Assembly (NCBI RefSeq): GCF_033115175.1
Contig: NC_084844.1
Location: 36,861,885-36,925,884, forward strand
Origin: Lepus europaeus
Taxonomy: Eukaryota; Chordata; Mammalia; Lagomorpha; Leporidae
Length of the DNA stretch: 64,000 nt
Reading direction: 5' to 3'
The notes beneath the pieces are model-generated. The model saw nothing but the letters and a program-made list of their open reading frames with translations, ran no database searches and had not been told where the DNA came from. Position 1 is the first letter of the stretch. Each line of letters begins with the position of its first letter. Positions 43,401-58,100 of this stretch are shown one piece after another. A program made the translations under genes and the position numbers.

Positions 43401-46400
43401 TCTCCAGCCTCCAGGCCTCTGTCAGTTTACCTTTGCCAGGTGGAATGCGCTTTACCCAGCTAATCCAGTTTACCCTCAGATACTGCCTCCTCCAGGAAAC
43501 CTTTCCCCAGTCACACCTCCCTACCACCTGTTCGTAGCTCTACCTTTCTGCTTTCCACCGTGTTTGCAATTTTCCCACTGAACCAAGAACCCCAAGGGCA
43601 GGGCTGTCTTGTTCATCTCTGAACAACAGCCCCAAGCTCTGAGAGTACGGTGTGGTTGAACAAATGGCTAACATGTGAGCCCCACTCACCGGAGCGCCCC
43701 TTGGCACGATATGGACTGCAGAGGCCAGAGGACTTATGAGGATGGAGCCTTCTCAGTAACTCATACCGTTCCACAAAGTTCTGGTGAGAGAGCCTGGAAC
43801 CAAAGCAAGAAGAAAATGACTTCACCTGTTTGCAGGTACATGGCTCTGAGGTGAACAGCAACCAGTCAGGGGCTGCTCTACCTCCATTCCCACCAAATGG
43901 ACGAGACTACCTTCTAGAGAGGTGACCAGGCTCACTTAATGGGAAGCATGTGGAGACTTTAATTTTTTTTTAAAGATTTATTTATTTATTTGAAAGTCAG
44001 AGTTACACAGAGAGAGAAGGAGAGGCAGAGAGAGAGAGAGAGAGAGAAAGGTCTTCCATCTGCTGGTTCACTCCCTAGATGGCTACCACGGCCAGAGATG
44101 TGCAGATCTGAAGCCAGGAGCCAGGAACTTCTTCCGGTCTCCCACAAGGGTGCAGGGGCCCAAGGACTTGGGCCATCTTCCACTGCTTTTCCAGGCCGTA
44201 GCAGAGAGCTGGATGGGAAGTGGAGCAGCCAGGACTTGAACTGGCGCCCATATGGGATGCTGGCACTGCAGTCGGTTTCTTCACCCACTACACCACAGCA
44301 CCGGCCCCGAGACTTTAATTTTTTAAAGATTGGGGCCACCGCTGTGGCGTAGTGGGTAAAGCCACTGCCTGCAGTGCCAGCATCCCGTATGGGTGCCGGT
44401 TCAAGACCCAGCTGCTCCACTTATGATCCAGCTCTCTGCTATGGTCTGGAAAAGCAGAAGATGGCCCAAGTCCTTGGGCCCCTGTGCCCATGTGGGAGAC
44501 CCGGAAGAAGCTCCTGGCTTCAGATCAGCGCAGCTCCGGCTGTTGCGGCCAACTGGGGAGTGAACCAGCTATCGATAGAAGACTGCTTTCTCTGCCTCTC
44601 CTTCACTCTCTCTTCTCTCTCTCTCTCTGTAACTCTCAAATAAATAAATCTTAAAAAAAAAAAAGATTTATTTATTTACTTGAAAGGTAGAGTTAGAGAG
44701 GGAGAGGCAGAGGCTGAGGAGGGAGAGATCTTCCATCCATTGGTTCACTCCCCAACAGTCCCAAGGGCCTGGGCTGGACTGGGCCAGGCTGAAGCCAGGA
44801 GCTTCATCTGAGTTTCCTACTGGGCCATCTTCTGCTGCTTTCCCAGGCACATTAGCAGGGAGCTGGATTGGAAGTGGAACAGCTGGGGATTTGAACCAGT
44901 GCCCATGTAGAATGCTGGACTGCAGGCAGTGGCTTTACCCATTATGCCACGGCACCAGCCCTGTTTCATTTTTAATTTAAAAAAAAAAAAAAAAAAAAGA
45001 TATTTGAAAGGCAGAGTGACAGGGTGTGTGTGGGGAGGTTGGGGAGGAAGGGGCCAAGAGAGAAAGGGAGTGAGAGAACACAAGTGCTTCCATCTGCTGG
45101 TTCAGTCCTCAAATGGCTGCCACAGCTGGGACTGGGCCAGGCCAAAGCCAGGAGCCAGGAACTCCATCCAGGTCTCCCATATGGGTAGTAGGAGCCTAAG
45201 CACTTGAGCCATCTTCCACTGCCTCCCAGGTACATCAGTAGAGAGCGCTGGAGTGGAAACGGAGCAGCCAGGACTTTAACAGGCACTCCTGTATGGGGTG
45301 CTGATAACCCACTGCACCACAATGTAGGCCCCTATTATTATTATTTTAATTATTATTATTTATATTCTTTTGAGAGATTGAGAGGAGGGGAGAGAGACAG
45401 AGTACCAGATCTACAAAGAAGGATCTTCATCCATTGGTTTACTCCTTAAATGTCCACAGCAGCTTGGGCTATGCCAGGCTGAAACCAAGAGCTGGGAATT
45501 CAATCTAATTCTTTGTAGGTGGAAGAGACCCAAGTACTTCAGTCATCACCCGCTGCTTCCCAGGGTGCTCTTGGTAGGAAGCTGGATCAGAGTGGAGCTG
45601 AAACTCAAACTCAGGGCTGCAGGTATACCAAGTGGTGTCCTGACCACTGTGCCAAATGCCTACCCCAGACCATTCTGTTTTTATCAATGGAGAGAGAAAA
45701 CCCCTATCCACTTGTTCATTCCCCAAATGCACGGGAACCCCAGTCCAAGGCAGGAGCTGGAAATTCAATCCAGGTTTCCAACATGGTTGGCAGAGACCCA
45801 AGTACTTGGACCATCACCTGCTGCCTTCTAGAATCCATATTAGCAGAAGATGGAATCGAAGTGAAGTTGGGACTCAAACCCACGTACTCCAATATGAGAT
45901 GCACGTATCTTGACCCTTAGGCCAGATGTCCACCCCGTGTAGAGGTCATTTTACACAGAAAGGGTCTCCTTCCTGCTGCCTGGACCTACCACAATGGGGC
46001 TTCTTGCTCTTTTTTTTGCATCCTGCCCTCTTCCAAGGTAGCCGACAGGCGTGAGCCAAGTGGACCACTCCTATGATGCACACATGCTTGGCACATTTCC
46101 CACTCAATTTCTGACCCCACAGCTTCCTCCACGTCCTCCTGATGTCTCTGCTCCCCATCATGGCAGCAGGTGATGATAACAGATGTCTGCGCTTCCCCTC
46201 CCAACCACTCCTCAGCTCTCCCAAGACAGGTTCTGTCCCTAACTGCACTGACGTGACTCAGTGCCACAGCCATCCACAGCCACCATCAGATACCATGCAG
46301 CCAAATCCAGGGGTCAGGCTTGGCCTCCCTCATTCCAGGCCTCTGGGCAGAAGCTGACCCCATCCCCTTATAGACAGAGCATTTTCTTTAAAACAAAAAC

Positions 46401-49400
46401 AAAATATTGAGGGTCTGGCATTGTGGCCCAGCAGGTTATGCAGCTGCCTGCAACACCAGCATCCCATATTAGAGTGTCAGTTCAAGTCCCAGCTGCTCTG
46501 GTTCTGATCCAGCTTCCTGCTAATGCACATGGGAAGACAGCGGAAGATGGTTCAAGTACCTGGGCCCTTGCCATCCATGTGGGATCCCTAGATGGAGGTC
46601 CAGGCTCCTGGCTTGTATATGGCCCAGTCCCAGCCCTTGTGGCCATTTGAAAAGCATACCAGTGGATGGAAGACCTCTTTCTGCGACTCACTCACTCTCT
46701 GGCACTCTTTCAAATAAGTAAACGAAATCTTTAAAAAATATTTGAGGGGCCAGCATTGTCGTGTAGTGGATAAAGCCAGCCCCTGTGGCATTAGCATCCC
46801 ACATGGACACGGGATCGAGTCCTGGCTGCTCCACTTCCGATCCAGCTCCCTGCTAATGCAACTGGGAAAGCAGTGGACAATGGCCCAAGTGCTTGAGGCC
46901 CCTGCACCCATGTGGGAGACCTGGAGGAAGCTCCTGGCTCCAGGCTTCAAATTGGCCTAGTTCTGGCAATTGCAGGCATTTGGGGAGATAATCTCTGCCT
47001 CTCTCACTCTGCCTTTCAAATAAATAAATCTTTACATATATATGGAAGAGAGACAGAGATCTAACAGCCAGGCAGGACTGTTGCAGGCTCTTCCCTGGCC
47101 CTGCTCCTGGCCCTGCTGTGACCCATCGCACTCACCGAATGGGGAAGCCGGCTGCACTGATGTGGATGGTCTCCACCAGGCCACAGGCCTCCAGCTGGCT
47201 CAGGACCTGCAAGGATGGCGAGGCAGGGTGGGCTGCAGCAGTGTGGGACCAGCAGGCCAGAAATACCACTCCTTCTGCCCTCAGGCCCACACCAGCATGG
47301 AGCTGAAGGCTCTCTGGAGGCTTGGCGGATTGGGGTGGAGGGGATTTTGGAAGGCAGTGAGAAATTAAGGGACCTTGAGAAAAGCTCCTGTAGAAGGAGC
47401 CTCTGGGTCCTAAGCCCCTCTGACGCATGGCTTTTGACACAGCTGAAGCCAGTGATGGTCCTGGCTCTGTCATCACTCCCAGTTTAGGCTCCACCTCACG
47501 GTGCAGCCGTCCAGCCTCTAGTTTTGAGTGTTATTTTTTGGCCGGTAATACCGTGGTTCTGTCTGAGGAGTAGGGGAGCTCACGCTGTGAAGATTCTGAC
47601 GGGACCTGAACCGAGGTCTTCACTATACTGACAAGTGGTTCTGGCTGCGAACACCAGGGCCACATCTACCTGGTGACTCTGTCTGGCACGCACACCTCCT
47701 CCACACCCCTCAGAGCTTGGTGTTCCAAGCAAAGAGCTGCTGCTAGCCACAGCGCTTTTGTGCAAATTAGGAAAATCAGAAGTAGCCACTGTGTATGGAC
47801 TATAAGGTGAGACTTCCAGGTCACCACGAAGAACACCTATTCCTCTGGGCTGCCTCAATCTCTTGTAGGGCACACGGCTTAGTAAGTAGAACAAAATGCA
47901 TCGGAGGGCCTTAGCTAGCCCCTGTGCAGAGTACAGACCATACAACCACATGGCTCTGCCCTCCCAGACAGGAAAGATACATCAGGTCCAGCCTGAGAGA
48001 TCCCCTCTGGTCATCCCACTTGGAGATGTCCTGACCTTCGTGCCCCCAAGGCCTTGGCCAGAAGGACTCAGTGCAAAGTCACTTTGGCCCACCATGTGAG
48101 TTACCTCTTCCTGGAGGAAGGTCTGTGCCTGACCCTGGCTGTTGGGCTTGATGCAGCGAATGTAGTGGGGTGTGGTGCTGTGCAGGACCTGCAGGAGCTG
48201 CTCCAGGGAGGCCTGCAGACGTAGAAGACAAGAGGTCAGCCAGGGACCGGGGATGCCCAGAGCCACAGCTAGGCCCTGGTTAGGGACTGTATCAAATGCC
48301 ACTAGGGTCCTCATGCATCTTGGGCAAACTACAGGAGACATGCGCAAAGCACGCACCTCAACTGACCTTTCCTCACTCTTTTCCCGGCCTCCAGGATCTT
48401 TCTGGATATGTGACCCTCAGTGGACTGGCCTCCATGCATCTCATCTCAGCCTCCTTCCCAGAGGGCCTCATAACCCCCCGCCGCTTATTCAGGCAACTGC
48501 TGTCACCGAGGCTGTCCTAGCTAGTGTCTGAGGCTGTGCGATGAAGTGCTACTCAAACCTGGTTCCCCGGGGTGCTCCCCGCAGACGTGATGCTAAAGCT
48601 GAAGCGTGACAGACAGGAGGGTGGGAGTGAGGAAAGCGAAAGGGGCAGGAGTCGAGAGCACCCCAGGAAGGTGAGCCAGGGTAGAAAGCAGCCGATCTGG
48701 AGAGAAGGAAGACTGCTGCAGCCGAGGTTAGGGGTAAAGTGGGAAGCTAACCCAGAGATGGGAATGGGCCAGGTCACAGAGGTTCAGGTGACACTGCTCT
48801 GTGAGCACCTCGTCAAGCAGAGGGTGAGAGGGCCTAGGCTTTCCATCATTTCATTACACCCAACAGACTGTCCCCTCCTGTCTGCCTTCTACACTGAGGG
48901 GTAAACCTCGTGGGGACAAGGGGCCTGTTTACTCACTGCTGCCCAGCTAACAGCACCAACCCTGGGAGGTGCTTGATCAATGTTTATGAGATTCATGAGT
49001 AAAACAGGACCTCAGGTCAGCACCACCAGACCCACCTTGAATTTGGACACCACAGTCAATGCAGGGGCCCTGCTCTGGCCCAAAGGCTCCTCCTGAGTCT
49101 TTTCTTCAGGGTCAGCAGGAAACAGTGCCAGCAGCAGGGGATCCTGGGACTGCTGCAGGAGTCTGGTCAGCTCAGGGGGGACAGGGTCCTAGTGAGAAGG
49201 GATAAAGGGGACAGGAAGAGCTGCTCCCAGAGACCCCACTGGCCCACCCAGCCCCAGAAGACAGCTTTTAGGGACAGCCAGGCCTGAGACAAGAGGGGAG
49301 CCAGTGTACCGCTCAAGCAAGGACCCGGGTCCGCTCTAACAAGTCACGGCCAGGTCAAGCTTGATTAGCGGAGACCTCAGGCCCAGGGGCCCACGCTGGT

Positions 49401-52400
49401 GACCTGGATTCTGGGAGGAGGTTCAGTGTGTGCAGCAGTGACAGCCCGGGCCTCACCTTGTTCTTCTCCACCAGGCCTGCTGTGTGGTACCGCACAGGCC
49501 CGGCGTAATGCACCACGATGAAGCTGGGCTCCCGGCTGAGCCTACTGCGGCCCAGGCAGGGGCTGCCCGCCAGGGCACCCTCGATACGTGTCTGGAGCTG
49601 CGCCGCACTGCTCGGCCGATTAAGGCGGCACTCCTGTGATGGGAGTGGGCGGTTTGAGAAGGTCTCAGCACAACCCTCCCCGCCCCCTCCCACCGAGGCA
49701 TCAGAGTGACCCCAGTCAGGCAGATGGGGAGAGAGCGGCCCAGAGAGGGCAAAGCATAGGCATCAGGACACCAGGAAAGCTCCCTGCTGACCCGCCCACC
49801 TCATTTATGAGGGAGCAGATGCTGATGGGGCTGCCCTCGATGAGATCCAAACACATCTGGTTGTCCCGGTAGTTCACAAATGACCACTCCAAGCCTTCCA
49901 TCGCGTATTCTTCCTAGGGTCAGACGTAGGGGTGGGCTGGGAGAAGGCCGCAATGGCCTGAGGCCCTGATAGGCCATCCATAGCTGGCCCCCACAGCACT
50001 GTCCAGAATGGTCTATCAGAGTACCAGATGGTATCCCACAGGTACAATTATTGGTCAATTAAAAGTAAAATCAATCAAAAGGCTCCTAGTCAGAAACTGG
50101 GCTAGAGTTGGAGGACCAGAAGGGGCAGCCCTTCTGGCCTTGTCTGTCCCTCACCTGCTGAGCCTTTAGGTAGTGGGCCACAAAGTGCTGTTGCAGCTTC
50201 TCGTTGGCGTAATTGATGCACAGCTGTTCCAGACTGTTGTCAGGGAACGACTCAAACCCGTACACGTCCAGCAGGCCTGGGAGGACGGGGGAGAACCTAT
50301 GGGACCGCTCAGGAAGCTGGGGGTTGGGGGGCTGCAGGAGTCAAGGCACCTCACACTTGGCAGCCTGGGGATGAGGCTGAGTGAGGTACCAGCAGCAGGC
50401 AGAGCAGACGTACCCCGTCCTGCCTCCCGTCCAGGGCGCTTCTCATCGCTACCCCTTTCCCCTAAAGCTCCAAGCAGGGAGAAACGCCAGGGCCCATGTC
50501 TGAGTCTGAATTCTGACCTGACAGGCCCATCCTTGGAGGAAACCAGGTCCCAGGGAACATTTTCTGTGTCCTCCAGCTGGAAGGCCTAGGGCTCAACAAC
50601 CTAGGCGGTGTCTACAGGTCCACCATTCCATCAGCCGAGTGCAGGGAGCCTCTCAGCTTTCCTCCCTTCCCTACCTGACCCTCACACCAGGCTCACGACC
50701 ATTGCAACCTCAGTCATGTTTCCATGTCCCTTTTCATCTAGCTCTTTGACCCTCTCCCCAGCAACTCTCCTGTGACTGCAGCTGGGTCTCTGGGGAGAAA
50801 AGGAGCCCTTATCGATGAGTCTAGACAGCTGTGGACAGGTCGGATGTGGGCCCTGGAGAGCAGAGATCTTGTCCAAACACTGGTGGACAGATAGAGGAGA
50901 CGGGAAAGGAGCTGCCCAGAGACACACAGTGGCCCCAGAGGTCCTGTGTCTGCCCGGGCCTCTGCCCCTTTGGGAGTGATCCCAGCAGGATGAGCGCCTG
51001 CTACCTATGAAAGTGGTCCAGGAGTCAGGGTCTGCACAGATGCTGCTGTTGATCACAGACACCAGCCAGTCGAAGAGGCTGTGGAGCAAAGAGCAAGGAT
51101 GCTGGTGAGGGACGGCGGGCTGAGGTGGAGCGACACACAACTGCTCCCTCGGCCAGCGTGCGATGCTCTGCAGGGCCCTGCGTTCTGTATTTGGCAGGTA
51201 AAAGACGAAATCCTCTTCTCTTCCTGCCTCCCGTGTCTGATAGAGATGCAGGCTGCAGGCATGCACGTTCCCAGGTGCACACAAACCCGGCCTGGCCTGT
51301 GGGCCAGGCAGGGACTAGGTCGGCATCAGGAACACGGCCCAACACCAGCTGGTATCTCGACTAGCCGGGCTGACAGGCAGACATGGGTGGGGCTTCTAAA
51401 GAACCAAGTTAACCAAATGCCCACAGCTCAAGGCTCTGCCATGTTCCCTGCAGCCCCAAGTCTCTCAAGGTCAACTATGGCATCCTCTACTCTGGAACCA
51501 CCCCAGGCCACAAAGGGTGAGAGGTACAACACCATTCAGGGGTTCTTCCTTACAAGTTTCCTCAAAGTAATTGCGACTTTTTTGATTTTGTAAAGATAAT
51601 GGCTCCTCTTTTTGCAAAAGACTTAAACATCCATTCGAGTTACTGAAAATGATCAAGTTTTGGGGCTGGCATTGTGGTACAGCAGGTTAAGCTGCCACTT
51701 GCAATGCCACATTCCATATGAACGCCAGTTCATGTCCCAGCTGCTTTACTTCCAATCCAGCTCCCTGCTAATATGCCTGGGAAGGCAGCAGAAGATGGCC
51801 CAAGTGCTTGGGCCCCTGCCAACCATGTGTAAGACCCAGAGTCCTAGCTCCTGCCTTTGGCCTGGCTATTGTAGCCGAGGGGAGTGAATTAGCAGATGGA
51901 AGAACTTTTTTTTTCCTCCATCTCTCTGATGCCCTGGCTTTCAAATAAATAAGTAATCTTAAAAGAAAATGACTTTAGGCCGGTGCCACGGCTCACTAGG
52001 CTAATCCTCCGCCTTGTGGCGCCGGCACACCGGGTTCTAGTCCCGGTCGGGGCACCAATCCTGTCACGGTTGCCCCTCTTCCAGGCCAGCTCTCTGCTGT
52101 GGCCAGGGAGTGCAGTGGAGGATGGCCCAAGTGCTTGGGCCCTGCACCCCATGGGAGACCAGGAGAAGCACCTGGCTCCTGCCATCGGATCAGCACGGTG
52201 CGCCGGCCGCAGCGCGCCAACCGCGGCGGCCATTGGAGGGTGAACCAACAGCAAAAGGAAGACCTTTCTCTGTCTCTCTCTCACTGTCCACTCTGCCTGT
52301 CAAAAAAAAAAAAAAATGACTTTAGTGTTACAATGACTTGATGGTTTGTGTGTGTAAAACATTCTGTGGTTACAGGTTCTCTGCCTGTGCTTGTCACTCT

Positions 52401-55102
52401 ACCCACTCACTTTATAGTCACTTATAAGCAGACTTTCAAAACCTTTGACAGGAAGTTAGCTTTGAGGCCGACATGTAGTTAGTCTGCTCCCAGTTGCCAT
52501 GGACCATTTTCAGCTTAGGGGCTGTTTCCCTAGCAGCACTTCTCAGATGCTTGGCTCTTTGACACGTTCACAAAAGCAGGGCACACCCTCCCCCAAAGTC
52601 TGTCCTGGGTCCCACATGCACATGAACACATGCACACACACTTTCTGCTATCACTGCAGAGGATTCTACACCACTTGAAGCCCCTGCAAGGCACCCTGCA
52701 GGTCCCAAGGTGAGAGGCAATCCCTAAACATGGCCAGAGGGTGGAATCACCGATGCAACCTACAGGAAAGGCCCGGAGCCCCACCTTCCCCACTGTGCAG
52801 GTGACTGTGTAGGACCTGAAGTACAGGGGTGCAGGGAGACACAGGAGGAACGCTCCTACGGGTCTGCACTGCACCCAGATCACCTGTGGGGCCTATTTTA
52901 TAAGTCAAAAGCTGAGCAGGCTTTCCTCACCTGTTGTCAAGGTCAAAGCAGGCTCCTGTATTTGAGTAATGATCTCAGTCTCAGCCAGGGATCTGACAGC
53001 TCCTCTATGCAACACTCAGGAACAGAGGCCAAGGGCGCTGCTCGGGGAAAACCTGCACGCCATGCCCTGCTGTCCCCAGGCCCTGAGGTGGACTTCATCT
53101 GGCATCCCCCATCCTGGGCTTCTGCCTGTTGCCTGATGGCGTCTGCTCCAATCCCAGAGGGAGTGAGAACTTGGGGGAGGACAGGGCCCCACTGCTCACC
53201 GTGAGTAGACCAGCTTGGCCAGACAGTCTCTGCGGGTGTCACACTCGGCTCGGGAGCAGGGCTTCCGGAACACCTGCTTCTGCCTGCCTGCCCTGATGGT
53301 TCTAATCCGCAGCGTCTCCAGCAGCGTGTCTTCTGGGAGCTGCAGCAGCGAGGCTGATGTCCTGATGGCGCCTGGGAGGGGTGAATCCTCCTTAGGCAAA
53401 GCACCCTCCAGCCCATCAGTCCTCTTCACAAGGCACTGTGAGCTCATCATGGTGGAGCCGTGACTGGTGAAGCCAGACAGAGACCCGCCGGAGGCCTCCA
53501 TAAAGGCCAGAGGCAAAGACTGCCACCCACGGGACCAGTCACTTCATAAACCCTCCAAGTCTCATTTCTCATGTGTAAGATGCGATGAGATGGTCTGTCT
53601 CACCAAGACGGGGTGAGGAGTCGGTCACCCAGGGCAGGCCCTACCGCGAATAGTCTGATCAAGGGAAGCAGATTCAAACTTTGACTCTCTGCCTCCCACC
53701 TCATCCCAGCAGGTTGGCTGCCTTCCTGGCAAGGCCGGCCCCACTCCCCAACCCCGTCCCTCACACTTGGCACTGTCCATCAGGTGGCAGGGCTGGGCTT
53801 CATCCTCGGAGTCAGCGAACAAGGTGTTGCCAAGGTGCAGCAACCCAGCCAGGACCTGGGGGCAGAAAAGGGCAGTCAGCAGCAGGAGAGGACAGGAGGC
53901 GGGAGAGCCCGGCAAGGGCGGCTCCCCTGCTGAGCGTCCTGAGGACAGCAGATGAACAAGAGCCCCCAGCACTGCCGGGTGCAGCTCTATTCCAGTTCTA
54001 TGGGCATCATCTCATCCAATCTTTTCAACAAGGAGGAGGCCTGTGCCGCGATGACGCCCATAACAGGGACGTGACTGGAAGGGGTTAAACCCCAAGCCTG
54101 AGGAGAAAGGCAGGATTAGCGCCAGGCAGTCCAGCCTCAGATGCCTCCCAGGCCCACCACCAACTGTCCCTCTGTACCTCTCCAGGACCAGACTATGTGG
54201 GAGCAGCACCATTAGCTGTGGGCCAGGGCTACCTCTGCGGCTGGCTCCCTGTGGCCCATCCTCAGCACTCCTGGGCTCGGGCAGCTCAGTCCAGAGGAGC
54301 TACGTTCTCAGTCTCTGAACTCGGGTGCCCCTTTGCCTCTGCACTCAGTGACCCACAAGGGGAACCCTCAGGTCCAGCAAACTTGACACACTTAGACTTG
54401 ACACTGGGTGAGCAGGACCCCTCCTGCTACTCTGTCTGGCTTTCTGGCCATAACCTACATCAGGAGAGCACTGCTGTGTCCAGTGTGGCTATGGCAGAGG
54501 TTGAAGTCACCCCTAAACCAGCACTCCCTGCGCCTGTCCCCCTTCTGGACAGGCTCTAACCTAGCAGTACCCATAGTGGGTGTGACCTGTTGCTGCAGGA
54601 GCAACCCCCATCAGGACGTAGAGGAGGTCACTTTCCCCTGCACTACCTTCTCCCTGCAGTGGCTTTGCCGTCCCTGCTGCTAACCTGTGCTATTTCCTCC
54701 CACTGCTCTGGGTTAGGAAGAGAGGTGGGGAGAGGGAGGCAGTCAGTTGTAGCTGCAAAGACCAAAGGGAGATGAGAGAGGCCTATGGGGCCGGCGCTGT
54801 GGCATGGCAGGTAAAGCTGCCGCCTGCAGTGCCGGCATCCCATACAGGCACTGGTTCGAGTCCCAGCTGCTCCACTTCTGGTCTAGCTCTCTGCTATGGC
54901 CTGGGAAAGCAGTAGAAGATGGCCCAAGTCCTTGGACCCCTGCACCCGTGTGGGAGACCCAGAAGAAGCTCCTGGCTTAGCTTAGGATAGGCGCAGCTCC
55001 GGCCATTGCGGCCAATTGGGGAATGAACCAGCGGATGGAGGACCGCTCTCTCTCTCTCTCTGCCTCTCCTTCTCTGTGTAACTCTTTCAAATAAACAAAT
55101 AT

Positions 55103-55138
<36 letters not shown>

Positions 55139-58100
55139 GGTCCAGCTCCCTGGGTCAGCACCATATCCAAGAAAGAGAGATGGAGCTTGGCGAGGGAGGA
55201 ACATGCAGAAGAGGGGAACCTAGGGGCTAGCACTGTGGCCCGGCAGGTTAAGCGGCTACTTGTGATGCCAGGATCCCATACTGAAGAGCTGGTTTGAGTC
55301 CTGGTTGTTCCACTCCTGAGCCAGCTTCCTGCTAATGTGCCTGAGAAAGCAGTGGAAGATGGCCTTGGGTCCCTGCCAGCCATTTGGGAGACCAGAATAG
55401 TTCCTGGCTCTTGGCTTCAGCCTGGTCCGGGCCTGCCTTGTGGCCATTTGGGGAGTGAACAACTGGATGAATGATCTCTCTCCCCTGCTTCTCTTTTTAT
55501 TGCTCTGCCTTTCAAATAAAGAAATCTTACAACAAACGGTGGGAATCTGGAGTTAGTATGTCCGCCACAAACTGACCCCAGAGTGTCTGACATCCCGTTG
55601 CTTTCTGGCCACCGTGTGTTGCTGTCCTATGACTTGTAACCCAGCCAGCACGATGCATTGGATCGCTGTCCTCTATGCTCTGTCCACCCCGACTCAGGCT
55701 CAGTATCACAAAGAGGTGGCTGCCTCCTTGGACACTGCACTGCATGGCCCTAAGACCTGGATGCTCAGTGACAGAAGGGGTCACAAGTCCAGGGAAGGCC
55801 CCTATGCAAGGAGCCGCCTGTCACCTCTGCCAAACGGAGGCGATGTGGGTGAGATTTCTTCTGACCTTAAAGATGTTGTTCTGGGTGGGGGTGTCGATGC
55901 CCAAATGCAGCATGGCTTCTCTGGTCACCTCGAAACAGTCCTCTGAAAGAGAAGCCCCCACAGCCCAGAGGTCAGCAGGGGCCGCAGGGGTGAGGGAGGC
56001 AGGCCCTGTGCAGAGCGGGTGGGTCTCACTGGCTTAGGCGACCTACCTTCCAAGGTCCTGTCTGGGTTGGGCAGCCAGGAGAAGGCAGCCCCCTCGGGGA
56101 GGTGCCAGTGCAGCCTCTCATCCTTGCTTGCGCCTTTGCAGATCTGAGGGGAGGGGTGGGCAGGTGACTGAGCTGGGGGTGCAAGGAAAGCTCAGGCCTG
56201 CATAGGCCTGGAGGTGGACAAGAGTGAGAAATGGCAACGAGGTCCTAAGGCTGAGGTCCCCGGAGAAAGCCTCAGGAGGCACAGGGCAGAACAAATAGTT
56301 CTGAACTTCTCTAACCCAGTGCAGAAAACCCTGCTCCAGGAAAGCCTTCAGATGAAGCAAGCGCGGCTCTGACTCAGAGCGCGCCTGGCTGGACCCCCTA
56401 CCTAAGCATGCTCCCAGCCTGAGAGCCACTGAGCCCCAGGCTCACCGGAAGAGCGGAAGCCGTCATTCTGCTAGAGACACTGGCCATTACGGGGAAGTCC
56501 TCAGTCTGATGATGGTGACTCAGCTTCTCCCTTGTCCCCAACCTCAATGGCAGGCTGGGAGCAAGGGCTAGTGTGGGGCTGGACTGTGGCACAGCAGGTT
56601 ACGTGGCCACCTGTGACACTGGTATCCTGTGTGAGCACTGGTTCTAGTCTCAGCTGCTCTGCTTCAAACTCAGCTCCCTGCTGATGTGCCTGAGAACGCA
56701 GCAGCAGATGGCCTGAGTCCTTGGACCCTTGCCATCCCCTGGGAGACCTGGTGGAGTTTCAGCCTCCTGGCTTCAGACGAGCCACCCCTGGCCACTGTGG
56801 CCATGAGGGGAGTGGATCAGTGCATGGAATCTCTCTCCCTCTGCCTATCAAATAAATATTAATTAAAAAAAAAAAAAACACCAAAGTGCTGCACAGAAAG
56901 TTGGAAATAATTAGCAGCAGCACCAAAGTCAGGTGAAAGGGCCAAGCACGGAGCACTCTCAGGGGCTGGGGGTAGAGCCACAGACCCATCCCTGCCCTGT
57001 ACCTGGGTGGCTGTGGGTCCTGCCTGGCACGAACCTGGTAGAAGATGTGGAAGTTCCTCTCACTGGAAGCCTGGCAGGCCACTCGAGTTTTCTCTAGGAG
57101 GTAGGTATGGACTGCAGCTCCGGTCATCTGCTGGGCCCTGGGCACATGTGGGCCAGAACCCATTGGCTGCCAATTCGTTCCGTAGGCATTTATTTGGCAC
57201 CAGGCTGCCACCTAGCAACTCCACACCCAGTGTGAATCCTCTGAGCCTGAGCCAGTGGGAGTCACGAAGGCCAGGGTCCACTCAGAACATCCTTGAGGCC
57301 TCTGGGACATCCTCCGGCACCCGGCTCAGGTGGTCAGGGCCAAGTCCTCAGGACATACATCACTTTCACCCCACCCCAAAGTAGGAGCACAAATCCCAGC
57401 TTCAAGCTTAGGGGCATGACCCAAAGAGGTGGCCATTAGCCAGAACAAGGGTCACAGCCAGGAGGAACACCCGCCAGTAACAGGAACCCTGTCCCAGGGT
57501 CCCTACGCCCACCCTAGTTAGAAGACCATCCTCAGGGTTCAGTGATCCCAGAGAACCCCATGTACACACGGCAAGGGGCAGGTTTCTGCCCACACAGGAG
57601 GTTCAGGCCGCAGAGTACCCGGGCACTTTCCGCTCCGCCTTTCGCCCCACTCCCCCAGGCCGGAGGCAGCCATCACTGCTTACCTGTTCAGCTGGAGCCG
57701 GATGAACTTCCCAAAGCGGCTGCTGTTGTTATTCCTCAGTGTGCACGCGTTCCCTGCGGATCACACCGGTGGTTATGCCGCTCCCCAAGGTTGAGCGTTC
57801 TCGTGGCCACAGGTAGCCACAGGTCTGCCGGAAGCCATGTCCCTATCCTCAAGTCACCTAAAGGCCCCTGTGTTTGTTTCCATGTCACAAAGGACAGGAC
57901 CAGGGGACGGGCGCTCAGGCTTCAACAAGTGGGAATCAGCAGTCGATCTCCTGGCTAAGAATGGAATGACTAAGCCTAGGGAGCCGGGGGCTTTCTTCTC
58001 TGAAGGAAAGGGTCAGAAACAGTAAGCTGTCACTGGGGGGCAACACCTGGGCTGCTGTCCCCTCACACAGACACTGACAGCTTTGCACAACAGAGCTCTC

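Noticed and set aside
42778..43581. 267-codon open frame on the plus strand in a MYO19 intron
   Set aside because: Antisense to MYO19, half of it an L2 element, no recognised domain.
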